A DNA stretch of 64,000 nucleotides from JAXLRU01 sp046330935 (GTDB lineage Bacteria > Actinomycetota > Actinomycetes > Actinomycetales > Kineosporiaceae), in the NCBI GenBank assembly GCA_046330935.1, contig JAXLRU010000004.1, positions 372,001-436,000 on the forward strand. The letters run 5' to 3'. The translations under genes were made by a program, and so were the position numbers. The notes beneath the pieces are model-generated. The model made no database searches and was not told where the DNA came from. It saw only the letters and a list, made by a program, of their open reading frames with translations. This document shows, piece by piece, positions 23,855 to 33,804 of the stretch (its first letter is position 1; every line of letters starts with the position of its first letter).

Positions 23855-24405
23855 CGGCGGCGACGACGACCGGGACGGATGCGCGGCGCAGGCCCCGGGT
23901 CGTGGCGAGACTGCGCGTTCACCGGTGGGCGCTGATCCTCCTCGTGCCGACCATGTCCCTGGTGTTCCCGGTGGTCACGCAGCTGATCGCCGACAGGGGC
24001 GCCAGCGCCTGGATGAGCATCGGCACGATCGTGGTGTGGACACCCGCCATAGCCCTTCGCGCGTCAGGTGCCGCGGTCCTGACGACGCGCGAGTACCGGG
24101 GCCACGGCTACGGCGGGCGGCTGAGGCTTCCGTGGAACCACGTGGCGGCGGTCACGATGGAGACGGTGGGTGATCGCGTCCACGTGGTGGCTCACCTCAC
24201 CGACGGGTCCGTGCGGTTCCTGCCCCACCCGTATCCCCTGCGGGAGCGGACGATGCGACGGCAGGGCGCGGCGGCACGACACTTCACGGAGCAGTACCAC
24301 CGGATCGGGCAGTGCTGGCAGGACCACCACGGCGAGCTGGTCCCCGGGGAGGCGTTGCCGAAGCCCGCGGTCAAGCCGTGGCACTACGTGGTCGGCGAGC
24401 CCTGA
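23851..24405 (+). CDS. PH-like membrane protein, third paralogue
   Basis: 184 residues. The ATG overlaps the upstream stop. Two hydrophobic segments (about 28-46 and 55-72), then AVLTTREYRGHGYGGRLRLPW, DGSVRFLPHPYPL and FTEQYHRIGQCWQDHH, clearly homologous to genes one and two. The C-terminus ends KPWHYVVGEP. The three copies diverge strongly in sequence but keep the same plan, suggesting old duplication and perhaps a hetero-oligomer. Confidence 0.7.
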   Translation: MTAATTTGTDARRRPRVVARLRVHRWALILLVPTMSLVFPVVTQLIADRGASAWMSIGTIVVWTPAIALRASGAAVLTTREYRGHGYGGRLRLPWNHVAAVTMETVGDRVHVVAHLTDGSVRFLPHPYPLRERTMRRQGAAARHFTEQYHRIGQCWQDHHGELVPGEALPKPAVKPWHYVVGEP

Positions 24406-24448
24406 CGGCGCCGGCCGGGGCGGCACCCACCCCGGCCGACCGCGTCCG

Positions 24449-25312
24449 TCAGCCCTGACCCGACAGCGCCAGCACCTCGTCGGGGCTCAGCGCGAGGTCG
24501 GCGGCCTTCACGGAGTCCTGGATGGTCTCGGGCCGGGAGGAGCCGGGGATCGGGACGACCGTGGGCGACAGCGCCAGCTCCCAGGCCAGGCACACCTGCT
24601 GGGGGCTGACGCCGTGGGCGTCGGCCACCTCCTGGAACGCGGCGAACGTCGAGCCGAGCCCGCCGGCCTTCGAGATGCCACCGAGCGGCGACCACGGCAG
24701 GAACGCGATGCCCAGCTCGTCGCACAGCTCCAGCTCGGGCTCGCTGCTGCGGAACGCCGGGGAGAACTGGTTCTGCACGCTCACCAGGCGCCCGCCGAGC
24801 AGCTCCTGCGCGAGCCGGATCTGGTCGGGGTCGGCGTTGGAGATGCCGGCCATGCGGATCTTGCCCTCGTCGAGCAGTTCGACGATCGCGCCCACGGACT
24901 CGGCGTAGGGGACGTTCGGGTCGGGCCGGTGGAACTGGTAGAGGCCGATCGCCTCGACGCCGAGCCGCTTCAGCGACGCCTCGCACGCCTCCTTGAGGTA
25001 GCCGGGCGAGCCGTTCTGCGTCCACGACCCGTCGCCCGGGCGCAGGTGCCCGCCCTTGGTGGCGACGAGCACCTCGGAGGTGTCACCGCCGTAGGAGGCG
25101 AGCGCCTCGGCGATCAGCGACTCGTTGTGGCCCACCTCGTCGGCGTGCAGGTGGTAGGCGTCGGCGGTGTCGATGAGCGTGACCCCCGCGTCGAGCGCGG
25201 CGTGGATCGTGGCGATCGAGCGCTGGCGGTCGGGGCGTCCCTCGATCGACATGGGCATGCCGCCCAGGCCGATCGGGAACACCTCGACGTCGCCGATGCG
25301 TCGCGTGTGCAT
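24449..25312 (-). CDS. Aldo/keto reductase
   Basis: 287 residues from the ATG at 25312, preceded by GGAGGCTCC. A (beta/alpha)8 oxidoreductase: IGLGGMPMS, then DTADAYHLHADEVGHNE with catalytic Asp and Tyr, KGGH in the Lys position, and VVPIPGSSRPETIQDSVKA binding the NADPH phosphate. It would reduce carbonyls to alcohols; the substrate is unknown. It is the last gene of a minus-strand group with the sirtuin and GNAT genes upstream (36 bp to the sirtuin stop). Confidence 0.93.
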   Translation of the reverse strand: MHTRRIGDVEVFPIGLGGMPMSIEGRPDRQRSIATIHAALDAGVTLIDTADAYHLHADEVGHNESLIAEALASYGGDTSEVLVATKGGHLRPGDGSWTQNGSPGYLKEACEASLKRLGVEAIGLYQFHRPDPNVPYAESVGAIVELLDEGKIRMAGISNADPDQIRLAQELLGGRLVSVQNQFSPAFRSSEPELELCDELGIAFLPWSPLGGISKAGGLGSTFAAFQEVADAHGVSPQQVCLAWELALSPTVVPIPGSSRPETIQDSVKAADLALSPDEVLALSGQG

Positions 25313-25348
25313 GGAGCCTCCTCGTGAGGGATGGGTGGTACCTCGTCC

Positions 25349-26260
25349 TCAAGTGCCCGGGCGGACGCCGACCATCCCCGTGAGCGCCTGCAGCGTCGCC
25401 CCGAGGGGGGCGTCGAGGCGGACGGCGGCCAGCGCGTCGGCGCGCGTGGCGCCCTGCGTGACGATCGCCACGGGGATGCCGCGATCGGCGGCGCGCACGA
25501 CGAACCGCCGCCCGGAGTAGACGGTCAGCGACGAGCCGAGGACGAGCAGGCTGCGCGCGGCGTCGACGGCCTCACAGGCGGCGGCCACCCAGGCCGGCGG
25601 GACGGACTCGCCGAAGAACACGACGTCGGGTTTCAGCACCCCGGCGCACGCCAGGCAGGGCACGACGGCGAACCCCGCGACGGCGTCGTCGTCGAGGTGG
25701 GCGTCGCCGTCGGGGTTGACCCGCAGGCCCGCGCGGTCGGCGTCCCAACCGGGGTTCGCCTCCCGCAGGCGGGCGTCCAGCTCCGCGCGCGCCGTGCGCC
25801 GTCCGCAGTCGAGGCATACGACGCGGCTGAGGGCCCCGTGCAGCTCGACGACGTCGTGGGCCCCGGCGGCGGTGTGCAGGCCGTCGACGTTCTGGGTGAC
25901 CACGCCGTCGACGAGCCCTGCGGCCTGCAGGGCGGCGACGGCGCGGTGCCCGGCGTTGGGTGCGGCCTCGCGCATGCGCTGCCAGCCGAGGTGGCTGCGC
26001 GCCCAGTACCGCTGCCGCGCCTGCGGCTTGCGGGTGAACTCCTGGAACGTCATCGGCAGCGTGGTCCGCAGCGCCCCCGACGGCCCCCGGTAGTCGGGGA
26101 TGCCCGACTCCGTGGACAGTCCGGCGCCCGACAGCACGCTCACCCCGCCGCGGGCCACCAGCTCGGCGAGCGCGGCGACGTCGGATCGCGGGGGCGCCTG
26201 CTCGGGCGCGGGGTCGGCGGTCGTGGGGCCCACCGGACCATCCTGCGCGAGGCGGGTCAT
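25349..26260 (-). CDS. NAD-dependent protein deacylase (sirtuin)
   Basis: 303 residues from the ATG at 26260. Sirtuin core: GAGLSTESGIPDYRGPSG (from residue 45), TQNVDGLH, catalytic His141 in VELHGAL, zinc Cys149 and Cys152 (CLDC) with a later CLAC pair, KPDVVFFGE, and VLGSSLTVYSGRRFV. YRGPSGALR points to the actinobacterial class of general lysine deacylases. It lies 29 bp downstream of a GNAT acetyltransferase on the same strand. Confidence 0.93.
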   Translation of the reverse strand: MTRLAQDGPVGPTTADPAPEQAPPRSDVAALAELVARGGVSVLSGAGLSTESGIPDYRGPSGALRTTLPMTFQEFTRKPQARQRYWARSHLGWQRMREAAPNAGHRAVAALQAAGLVDGVVTQNVDGLHTAAGAHDVVELHGALSRVVCLDCGRRTARAELDARLREANPGWDADRAGLRVNPDGDAHLDDDAVAGFAVVPCLACAGVLKPDVVFFGESVPPAWVAAACEAVDAARSLLVLGSSLTVYSGRRFVVRAADRGIPVAIVTQGATRADALAAVRLDAPLGATLQALTGMVGVRPGT

Positions 26261-26289
26261 GGCCGCACGCGCTCGGCCGCGGGCCTCGC

Positions 26290-26790
26290 TCAGCCCGGGG
26301 CGCAGCCGCCGGTGCGCGCGTAGTAGAGCATCCGCTCGCCGTCCTCGTGGGTGTTCGTGAAGCCCAGCCGCTCGTAGAAGCGCCGGGCGTCGTCGTCGCC
26401 CTCGTCCACCGGCACGTCCACCTCCGTCACCCCCGCCCCGGCGAGCTCCTGCAGCAGGGCCGTGAGCAGCGCCGTCCCCGTGCCGCGCCCGCGCAGGTCG
26501 GGGGTGACGTACAGCTCCTCCAGCGTCCCGACGGGCGCGTCGGTCCAGGTCGAGTCGCGCAGGAACAGGACGGCGACGCCGGCGGGGCGCCCCGCCACCT
26601 CCGCGAGGAGGACGACGGTCGTGCGGGCGCCGAGCAGCCGCGCCAGGCGGGCGGCGTCCCCGGCCTCGCCCGGGCACTCGTCGCCCCACTCGGCGTGGAA
26701 CGCGTGCAGCAGGGCCGCGGCGAGCGCGGCGTCGGGCACCCCCGCCCGGGCGACGGCGACGGGCTCGCGGGGCGGGGAGGGCTCCGGCAT
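26290..26790 (-). CDS. GNAT-family N-acetyltransferase
   Basis: 166 residues from the ATG at 26790; longer in-frame starts run into the divergent promoter region. The GNAT core is clear: VGTLEELYVTPDLRGRGTG, the acetyl-CoA pyrophosphate loop (Q/RxxGxG/A type), then LLTALLQELA and DARRFYERLGFTNTH. FHAEWGDECPG in the N-terminal part suggests a small-molecule or peptide acceptor, not identified. It is the promoter-proximal gene before the sirtuin. Confidence 0.9.
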   Translation of the reverse strand: MPEPSPPREPVAVARAGVPDAALAAALLHAFHAEWGDECPGEAGDAARLARLLGARTTVVLLAEVAGRPAGVAVLFLRDSTWTDAPVGTLEELYVTPDLRGRGTGTALLTALLQELAGAGVTEVDVPVDEGDDDARRFYERLGFTNTHEDGERMLYYARTGGCAPG

Positions 26791-26916
26791 CCCCCCATGC
26801 TGCCCGTCGGGAGCAAGATTTCCTCGTGGGCGGTGTCCATCCGGGCCGTCGCCGTTCGTCCTCCGGGTGCCACCGTCCCCGCGGCAGGCACCCGACACCG
26901 ATCTCAGGAGGATCCC

Positions 26917-27267
26917 GTGCCCCAGTACCTCGCTCTCATCTACTCCCACGACGCCGACTGGACCGCCCCCGAGCAGGCCGACGTGATGGCCGAGTACGGC
27001 GCCTTCGGCGAGGCCGCCGCGGCCGTCATCCGCGGCGGCAACGTGCTGTACCCGTCGTCGACGGCGACCACCGTGCGGGTCAGCGGCGGCAAGGGCGGCG
27101 AGGTCCTGACCAGCGACGGCCCCTACGCGGAGACGAAGGAGGTGCTCACCGGCTACTACGTGCTGGAGTGCGCCGACCTCGACGAGGCCGTCGCCACCGC
27201 CGCGAAGATCCCCGCCGCGTGGACGGGAGCGGTCGAGGTGCGGCCGATCCTCCAGCTGCGCGGCTGA
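26917..27267 (+). CDS. YCII/DGPF-domain protein, partner of the ECF sigma factor
   Basis: 116 residues. The GTG has CAGGAGGATCCC directly upstream, an excellent ribosome binding site. A single YCII-related domain: YLALIYSHDADWTAPE, then TSDGPYAETKEVLTGYYVLE, where DGPY is the variant of the DGPF signature. The gene is 2 bp upstream of an ECF sigma factor with a long C-terminal extension; this pairing defines the ECF42 group. DGPF proteins are thought to act with or under control of the sigma factor; their biochemistry is unsettled. Confidence 0.92.
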   Translation: MPQYLALIYSHDADWTAPEQADVMAEYGAFGEAAAAVIRGGNVLYPSSTATTVRVSGGKGGEVLTSDGPYAETKEVLTGYYVLECADLDEAVATAAKIPAAWTGAVEVRPILQLRG

Positions 27268-27269
27268 GC

Positions 27270-28553
<1,284 letters not shown>

Positions 28554-28654
28554 CGGGTACCGGTAGCGCTACGGTCACCTGCCGTACCACCGCACGCTTT
28601 CAGTGAACGACGACCATGCCGCGCGACGACGCCGGCGCGCAGGCGGGAGGGGCA

Positions 28655-29188
28655 GTGTCGTACCTCGGCAAGCACCGCTCGCGGCGGCGCGAGACCGGAC
28701 GCGCCCGCGGCCGGCTGCTGGGCAGCGGCCTGGTCGTGCTGGGCGTCCCGACGGTGCTCGCGGGGGTGGTGCTCAGCGGGTCGGCCACGGGCGCGGCTCC
28801 GGAGCAGCAGGTCAAGCCCGCCGCCACGGTGCAGGTGAGCGCTGATGTCGAGCAGGTGGTGGTCACCCCGCCCGAGGGCGTGGCGGGCGACCCGGCCGCG
28901 ACGCCGGGCGCAGCGGTGGCCGACGAGCCGGGCCAGGACACCGGGCAGGACCCGGGCGGTGCCTCCACCGGGACGACGCCGGGGCGCACCACGCGCGCGG
29001 CGAGCACGGCCACGGCCACGCGGGGGCGGCCCACTCCTGCGGCCCCGGCGCGCACGAGCGCCGCCGCCGCGCACACGACGAAGGCGCGGCCCACCGAGGA
29101 GCCCCCTCCGCCGCCGAGCAAGGACCCCGACCCGACGCCCACGCCCGAGCCCACCGGGGGCGGCGTCGAGGCGACGCCCACCCCCTGA
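28655..29188 (+). CDS. Single-pass protein with Thr/Pro-rich tail
   Basis: 177 residues from a GTG with GGGAGGGG just upstream; an in-frame ATG at 28616 would add 13 residues but has no clear ribosome binding site. A basic stretch (GKHRSRRRETGRARGR) precedes one hydrophobic segment (LLGSGLVVLGVPTVLAGVVL), then about 130 residues of Thr, Ala, Pro and Gly ending PTPTPEPTGGGVEATPTP. Probably membrane-anchored or secreted with a wall-spanning linker. No catalytic domain. A hairpin terminator follows. Confidence 0.65.
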   Translation: MSYLGKHRSRRRETGRARGRLLGSGLVVLGVPTVLAGVVLSGSATGAAPEQQVKPAATVQVSADVEQVVVTPPEGVAGDPAATPGAAVADEPGQDTGQDPGGASTGTTPGRTTRAASTATATRGRPTPAAPARTSAAAAHTTKARPTEEPPPPPSKDPDPTPTPEPTGGGVEATPTP

Positions 29189-29209
29189 GCGCGCGGGCCA
29201 CGCACGACA

Positions 29210-29244
29210 GAGAGCGCCGTCCCCCCTCGGGGCACGGCGCTCTC
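29210..29244. terminator. Bidirectional terminator between converging genes
   Basis: GAGAGCGCCGT (29210-29220) pairs with ACGGCGCTCTC (29234-29244) around a C-rich/GGGG loop. It separates the Thr/Pro-rich protein gene from convergent bldC. Confidence 0.75.
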
Positions 29245-29311
29245 CACGTAGTGCAGGCGTGACGCGACGACGGTCTGTCCCCTGGCCCGGGCAGACGGTT
29301 GTCGGGTCGGT

Positions 29312-29518
29312 TCAGCTCTCCTCGCGGGGCTGGGGGATGCCGGCCAGCAGAGCCCGAACCTCGGACTCCCGGTAGCGGCGGTGGCCACCCAGCGTGCGGA
29401 TCGAGGACAGCTTCCCCGCCTTGGCCCACCGGGTGACCGTCTTCGGGTCGACACGGAACAGGGCGGCAACCTCAGCCGGCGTCAGCAGGGGCTCGGCGTC
29501 GGGCGATCGGGTGGTCAT
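29312..29518 (-). CDS. bldC: BldC developmental regulator (MerR-like DNA-binding domain)
   Basis: 68 residues from the ATG at 29518, with GGAGG 6 bases upstream, the same length as Streptomyces BldC. PLLTPAEVAALFRVDPKTV, TRWAKAGKLSSIRTLGGHRR and ESEVRALLAGIP are almost identical to that protein as I know it. BldC has only the winged helix-turn-helix and binds direct repeats by head-to-tail polymerisation. In Streptomyces it delays sporulation; here it probably acts as a global regulator. The 450-bp region upstream is non-coding. Confidence 0.95.
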   Translation of the reverse strand: MTTRSPDAEPLLTPAEVAALFRVDPKTVTRWAKAGKLSSIRTLGGHRRYRESEVRALLAGIPQPREES

Positions 29519-29970
29519 GTCAATCCTCCAGGGACGGGGCACTGCTTACCCCGAACGATCAGGCGGGTGCCTGGTCTGTCCTCATCGTGCACTGTCCGGA
29601 GAACCTTGGGGAACATTCCCGACGAATGATCCCTCGGACAGCGGACCGATCACCCCAGAAGAGCACTGAACGTGACCGGTCCACAACGAGGCGGTTTGGT
29701 ACCCCCGAGCCGCGACACCCACGGTAGCGGAATCGTTCTACCGCTGGCCAAGTCGATCTGAATGCCCCCGTGACCTGGCATGACGTGATCAGTCGGGGCA
29801 ATGCGGCCCTACCGGCGCATCCCCGCTGCTCCGCCCGCCCGTGGCCGCAGTCCCAGGGTAGGGACAGGCCCGTCCAGGACGGGACGCAGCAACCGGGGGA
29901 CCCCTGATCGGGCGAACGCCTGAGGCGCGACACGCCGGGGGGTATCGGACGAGACGCCACGAACCGGGCG
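29519..29970. other. Non-coding region upstream of bldC
   Basis: 452 bp between bldC and the next minus-strand gene. No open frame has convincing coding sense. It is less GC-rich near bldC. A small inverted repeat, GGTAG and CTACC 10 bp apart, lies near 29725-29745. It probably holds the bldC promoter and a long 5' leader. I see no recognisable riboswitch. Confidence 0.5.
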
Positions 29971-30906
29971 TCAGGAGGCTCTGGCGAGGGCCTGCAGTCG
30001 CTGCCACCGCCCCATCAGGCGCCGGTAGGCGGCGGCCACGGCGGTGGGGTCACCCTCCGCGAGGCTCGCCAACCCCATCGCGACGTCCTCGACGCCGAGG
30101 TCCTCGGCGTCGACCGCCTCACCGTTGCGCGCGCGGTCGGCGGCCAGGACGCGGGCGACGTCGCGCAGGTCGAGCTCCACCCAGGAGCGGGGGTGGAAGT
30201 CCTCCAGCCACCGGCCCACCTCCTCGACGTCGTGCAGGAGGTCGATCTCCCCCGCCGCCTCCCGGACGGCCTTGCGTGCGCGGGCCGCGCGCGTGCGCGC
30301 TTTCGACATCGACACCAGATAGACCGGTTCAGGGCCAGGACCCCGCTCGCCCTCCTCCACCAGTGCGAGCCACGCCCACGGCAGCTCCCACGCGGCCACG
30401 AGCGTGCGCAGCCGCAGGTCCTCCGCGGGCGCGCCGGTGGGCAGGTCGTCCCCCTCGGGCACGTAGGGGCGCAGGCCCGGGCGCAGCGGGGCCTGCGGGG
30501 GCCCCGGACGGCGCGGCAGCGGCTGGTCGGCGCCGCCGGAGTCCTGCGCGGGCGTGGCGGCGTCCCCGCCCTCGCCCAGCGCCGCGGCCACCACCGGGGC
30601 CGGCAGCACCCGCACGGCCTCGCGCGCGGCGGCCGCGCACCGCAGCCGCACCTGGGCGGGGCAGGCGAGGACCGCGCCGTCCACGACCCGGAAGCGGACG
30701 ACGTCGAGGTCGTCGGCCTGCCCGCCCGCCCCCCGCACCACGCGGCGCCAGGACGCCTCGCGTTCGGCCAGGTCGGCCTCCTCGCGCGAGAGCGGCCGGC
30801 GGGCGAGCGCCGCGAGCTGCTTGGCCTCGGGACCGAACGCCGCCAGCGGCTCGTAGACCCGCAGCGTCGACGTCGGTGGACCGGGCGGAACGCGCGGCGT
30901 CGTCAT
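29971..30906 (-). CDS. Conserved hypothetical protein of the bldC neighbourhood
   Basis: 311 residues from the ATG at 30906 (MTTPRVPPGPPTSTLRVYEP). LAAFGPEAKQLAALARRPLS, EREASWRRVVRG, VYLVSMSKARTRAARARKAV and DFHPRSWVELDLRDVARVL look conserved and helical. No signal or membrane segment and no catalytic motif I recognise. Its central part, rich in Pro, Gly and Arg, is probably disordered. It is divergent from the amino-acid dehydrogenase gene. Function unknown. Confidence 0.75.
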   Translation of the reverse strand: MTTPRVPPGPPTSTLRVYEPLAAFGPEAKQLAALARRPLSREEADLAEREASWRRVVRGAGGQADDLDVVRFRVVDGAVLACPAQVRLRCAAAAREAVRVLPAPVVAAALGEGGDAATPAQDSGGADQPLPRRPGPPQAPLRPGLRPYVPEGDDLPTGAPAEDLRLRTLVAAWELPWAWLALVEEGERGPGPEPVYLVSMSKARTRAARARKAVREAAGEIDLLHDVEEVGRWLEDFHPRSWVELDLRDVARVLAADRARNGEAVDAEDLGVEDVAMGLASLAEGDPTAVAAAYRRLMGRWQRLQALARAS

Positions 30907-31001
30907 GCAGCCATGCTCACATCCACCGGGGCACATCGCCACGCTCGCCACGTTTCACGCTCGTGTCCGTACCCCGCGGGCGGGGTCTACCGTTCCGGGG
31001 C

Positions 31002-32102
31002 GTGGACGACGAGCGGCGAGATGCGCAACCGGACGGCGTGGGGGTGCCCTGGGCGGGCGGGCACGAGCAGGTGGTGTTCTGCCACGACCCCGGCAGCGGC
31101 CTGAGGGCGGTGATCGCCCTCTACTCGACGGCGTTGGGCCCGGGCCTGGGCGGGACGCGCTTCCTGCCCTACCCGAGCCCGGCGGCCGCGCTGGTCGACG
31201 TCCTCGACCTCTCGCGCGCCATGGCGTACAAGAACGCCCTTGCGGGCCTCGACCACGGCGGCGGCAAGGCCGTCATCATCGGCGACCCGCGCCGGGACAA
31301 GTCCGAACCGCTGCTGCGCGCCTACGGCCGCTTCGTGCAGTCCCTGGGCGGGCGCTACGTCACGGCGTGCGACGTGGGCACCTACGTCGAGGACATGGAC
31401 GTCGTGGCCCGGGAGTGCTCCTACGTCACCGGGCGCAGCGAGGCCGACGGCGGCGCCGGGGACTCCTCGGTGCTGACGGCGCTGGGGGTCTTCCGCGGCA
31501 TGCAGGCCGGGGCGCAGGCCCGCTGGGGGCAGGCGTCGCTGGCCGGGCGCCTCGTCGGGATCAGCGGCGTCGGCAAGGTGGGGCGGCGGCTGGTGCCGCT
31601 GCTGCTCGAGGACGGCGCGCGGGTCGTCGTCCACGACGTCGACGACGCGGCGGTGGCGCGGGTGCTCGCCGAGCACGACGGCGTCCGGGCGGTCGCCTCG
31701 CCCGAGGAGCTGCTCGCGCAGCCCCTGGACGTGTGGTCCCCGTGCGCCCTGGGCGGGGCCGTGACGGAGGCCGTCGCGACGACCCTCACCGCCGGGCTGA
31801 TCTGCGGCGGGGCGAACAACCAGGTGGGCACGGAGGCGATCGCCCGCATCCTGGCCGAGCGTGGGGTGCTCTACTGCCCCGACTACTGCGTGAACGCCGG
31901 CGGGGTGATCCAGGTGGCCGACGAGCGCCAGGGGTTCTCCTTCGCACGCGCCCGGGCCCGCACGGAGAAGATCTTCGACACCACCGCGGCCGTCCTCGCG
32001 CTCGCGGCGCGGGAGCGGATCCTTCCTGGTCAGGCCGCCGATCGGCTGGCCGAGCAGCGGATCGCGCAGGTGGGCGCGCTGCGCGCGATCCACCTGGGCT
32101 GA
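31002..32102 (+). CDS. Leucine/valine-type amino-acid dehydrogenase
   Basis: 366 residues from the GTG at 31002, chosen because coding character begins there; GGGG just before it is a weak ribosome binding site. Glu/Leu/Phe/Val dehydrogenase features: STALGPGLGGTRF, MAYKNALAGLDHGGGKAVI with catalytic Lys77 and Lys89, TACDVGTYVEDM, and the Rossmann motif GISGVGKVGRRL. It oxidatively deaminates branched-chain amino acids to 2-oxo acids with NAD. This feeds branched-chain fatty acid synthesis in actinobacteria. Leucine versus valine preference cannot be told. Confidence 0.92.
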   Translation: MDDERRDAQPDGVGVPWAGGHEQVVFCHDPGSGLRAVIALYSTALGPGLGGTRFLPYPSPAAALVDVLDLSRAMAYKNALAGLDHGGGKAVIIGDPRRDKSEPLLRAYGRFVQSLGGRYVTACDVGTYVEDMDVVARECSYVTGRSEADGGAGDSSVLTALGVFRGMQAGAQARWGQASLAGRLVGISGVGKVGRRLVPLLLEDGARVVVHDVDDAAVARVLAEHDGVRAVASPEELLAQPLDVWSPCALGGAVTEAVATTLTAGLICGGANNQVGTEAIARILAERGVLYCPDYCVNAGGVIQVADERQGFSFARARARTEKIFDTTAAVLALAARERILPGQAADRLAEQRIAQVGALRAIHLG

Positions 32103-32325
32103 GGCCGCGGGCGGTAGCCCCGGCGCGGGCACGCGGGTGGCCGTTCGTGACCGGCCGTGTGCCGTGACGACGGATCGCTCACCCGAGCGGCCCAGCCTCG
32201 GGCCTGGCGGGATGCCGGAACAGGGGGCGACCCTGTACCGTTGCCGTCACGAGAGATGGATGACCACCACTCCGGGGCCCCGCCGTGCGCGCCTGCCCCG
32301 GTACGACGTTGGAGGGGGTCGAGCC

Positions 32326-32544
32326 ATGGGGCGCGGCCGTCAAAAGGCCAAGCAGACCAAGGTCGCCCGGCAGCTGAAGTACTTCAGCCCGGACACCGAC
32401 TACACCGCCCTCCAGCGGGAGCTGACGGGCTCCCCGGGTCATACCTCCGAGTCGTTCTCGGACGTGTACGACGGGGACGCGGAGGAATCCGAGGACGACG
32501 AGGCCGATCAGTACGCCAACTGGTCGCCCGACCCGCGTCGCTGA
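32326..32544 (+). CDS. DUF3073 protein
   Basis: 72 residues. The ATG has GGAGGGGG about 8 bases upstream. MGRGRQKAKQTKVARQLKYF followed by an acidic tail (YDGDAEESEDDEAD) is the hallmark of the actinobacterial DUF3073 family: small, basic N-terminus, acidic C-terminus, function unknown, usually near purM/purF and amino-acid dehydrogenase genes as here. A hairpin terminator follows. Confidence 0.93.
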   Translation: MGRGRQKAKQTKVARQLKYFSPDTDYTALQRELTGSPGHTSESFSDVYDGDAEESEDDEADQYANWSPDPRR

Positions 32545-32560
32545 CGTCACGGGCTCGTCC

Positions 32561-32604
32561 CACATCACGCCTTCGGCCACCGCTGTTCGGCGGTGGCTGA
32601 TGTG
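32561..32604 (+). terminator. Two-tier hairpin after the DUF3073 gene
   Basis: An outer stem CACATCA/TGATGTG encloses an inner stem GCCACCGC/GCGGTGGC with a TGTTCG loop. It starts 17 bp after the stop. It covers the GTG at 32593, which argues against that codon being the start of the next gene. Confidence 0.7.
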
Positions 32605-32637
32605 CGTTTCCGTCCAGGCGCCGTCCCCGACGGTGCC

Positions 32638-33804
32638 ATGAGTCTCGTCCCTGTGCGCCCGGTGCTGCGCGCGATCCTGGACGAGCCTGCTCCCACGCTG
32701 CCCCCGCGCGACCGCGACGGTCGCCGGTCCGGAGCCGTGTGGTGGGCGCTCATGGGCGGGCTCGCCGTCGTGGAGGTGTTCGCCCGCGACGACCTCGCCG
32801 AGCGCTGGTTCTCCCTCGCCGTCGTCGTCGCGCTCGGCACCGCCCTGCCGTGGCGGCGCGTCCACCCGCTGGTGGCCGCGCTCGTCGCCGGCGGTGGCAA
32901 CGTCGCGGCCCTCGCCGTCACCGGTGGTGACGCGCCGCGGATGTACGCCTCCGTCGTCATGCTCGCCGTGCCGTTCTCCCTGGCCCGGTGGGCGAGCGGC
33001 CGGCACCTGCTCGCCGGCGGCGGCTTCCTGCTGGCCACCAGCATCGCCGCGCCCCTGATCCAGGGCGGTGGGACACCCGAGGTCGTCGGCGCTGTCGCCG
33101 TCCTGTCCGCCTGCCTCGCGCTCGGCGCGGCCGCCCGCTACCGGCTGCGCGCCCGCCAGCGCGACCGCGAGCGGCTCCTCGCGCAGGAGCGGGAGCGGAT
33201 CGCCCGCGACCTGCACGACACCGTCGCCCACCACGTCTCCGCCATCGCCGTCAGGGCGCAGGCGGGCCTGGCCGTCGGCGGGGACGCCGCGGTCGAGGCG
33301 CTGCGACTGATCGAGACCGAGGCGCGGCGCGCCCTCACCGAGATGCGCGGCGTGGTCCGCGCCCTCCGCGAGGACGACCCGCTCGCGCCCCCCACCGGCC
33401 TGACCGAGGCGCTCGACGACGTCGCGACCCGCTTCCCCGGGGTGAGCGTGTCCGTGGACGGCGACCCCGCGGCCGCGCCCGCGACCGTGCAGGCCGCCGC
33501 CGCCCGGATCGTGCAGGAGTCCCTCACGAACGCCGCACGCCACGCCCGCACCACCGACGGCTCCGCGGTGCCGGTGTCGGTGCGGGTGAGCGTCGTCGAC
33601 GGCGCGGCGCGCTCGGGCGTGCTCGCGGTGGACGTCGTCGACTCCGGCAGGCCCACCCGGGCGGCGGACCCCGACGGTCCCGGGCTCGGGCTGCGCGGCA
33701 TGGCCGAGCGTGCCCGGCTGCTCGGCGGCGAGCTGCGCGCCGGCCCGGCCGAGGGCGGCGGCTGGCGGGTCGAGGCGAGCCTGCCGTGGCGAGGGACGCC
33801 ATGA
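32638..33804 (+). CDS. NarL-type sensor histidine kinase
   Basis: 388 residues from the ATG at 32638; an in-frame GTG at 32593 lies inside the upstream terminator. Four or five hydrophobic helices (about 34-165) form a membrane sensor with little exposed loop. HisKA_3 has ERIARDLHDTVAHHVSAIAV with phospho-acceptor His193. The ATPase domain has IVQESLTNAARHA (N-box), VDSGRP and GLGLRGMAERARLLGG. It phosphorylates the response regulator whose start overlaps its stop (ATGA). Signal unknown, likely membrane or cell-wall stress. Confidence 0.93.
   Translation: MSLVPVRPVLRAILDEPAPTLPPRDRDGRRSGAVWWALMGGLAVVEVFARDDLAERWFSLAVVVALGTALPWRRVHPLVAALVAGGGNVAALAVTGGDAPRMYASVVMLAVPFSLARWASGRHLLAGGGFLLATSIAAPLIQGGGTPEVVGAVAVLSACLALGAAARYRLRARQRDRERLLAQERERIARDLHDTVAHHVSAIAVRAQAGLAVGGDAAVEALRLIETEARRALTEMRGVVRALREDDPLAPPTGLTEALDDVATRFPGVSVSVDGDPAAAPATVQAAAARIVQESLTNAARHARTTDGSAVPVSVRVSVVDGAARSGVLAVDVVDSGRPTRAADPDGPGLGLRGMAERARLLGGELRAGPAEGGGWRVEASLPWRGTP

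Noticed and set aside
29559..29960. Minus-strand frame of 133 codons upstream of bldC
   Set aside because: No ribosome binding site, no conserved pattern and a poor codon bias; treated as non-coding leader/promoter DNA.
32593..32637. Earlier GTG start for the sensor kinase
   Set aside because: The GTG lies inside the two-tier hairpin after the DUF3073 gene, which is more likely a terminator; the added residues are not conserved in character.
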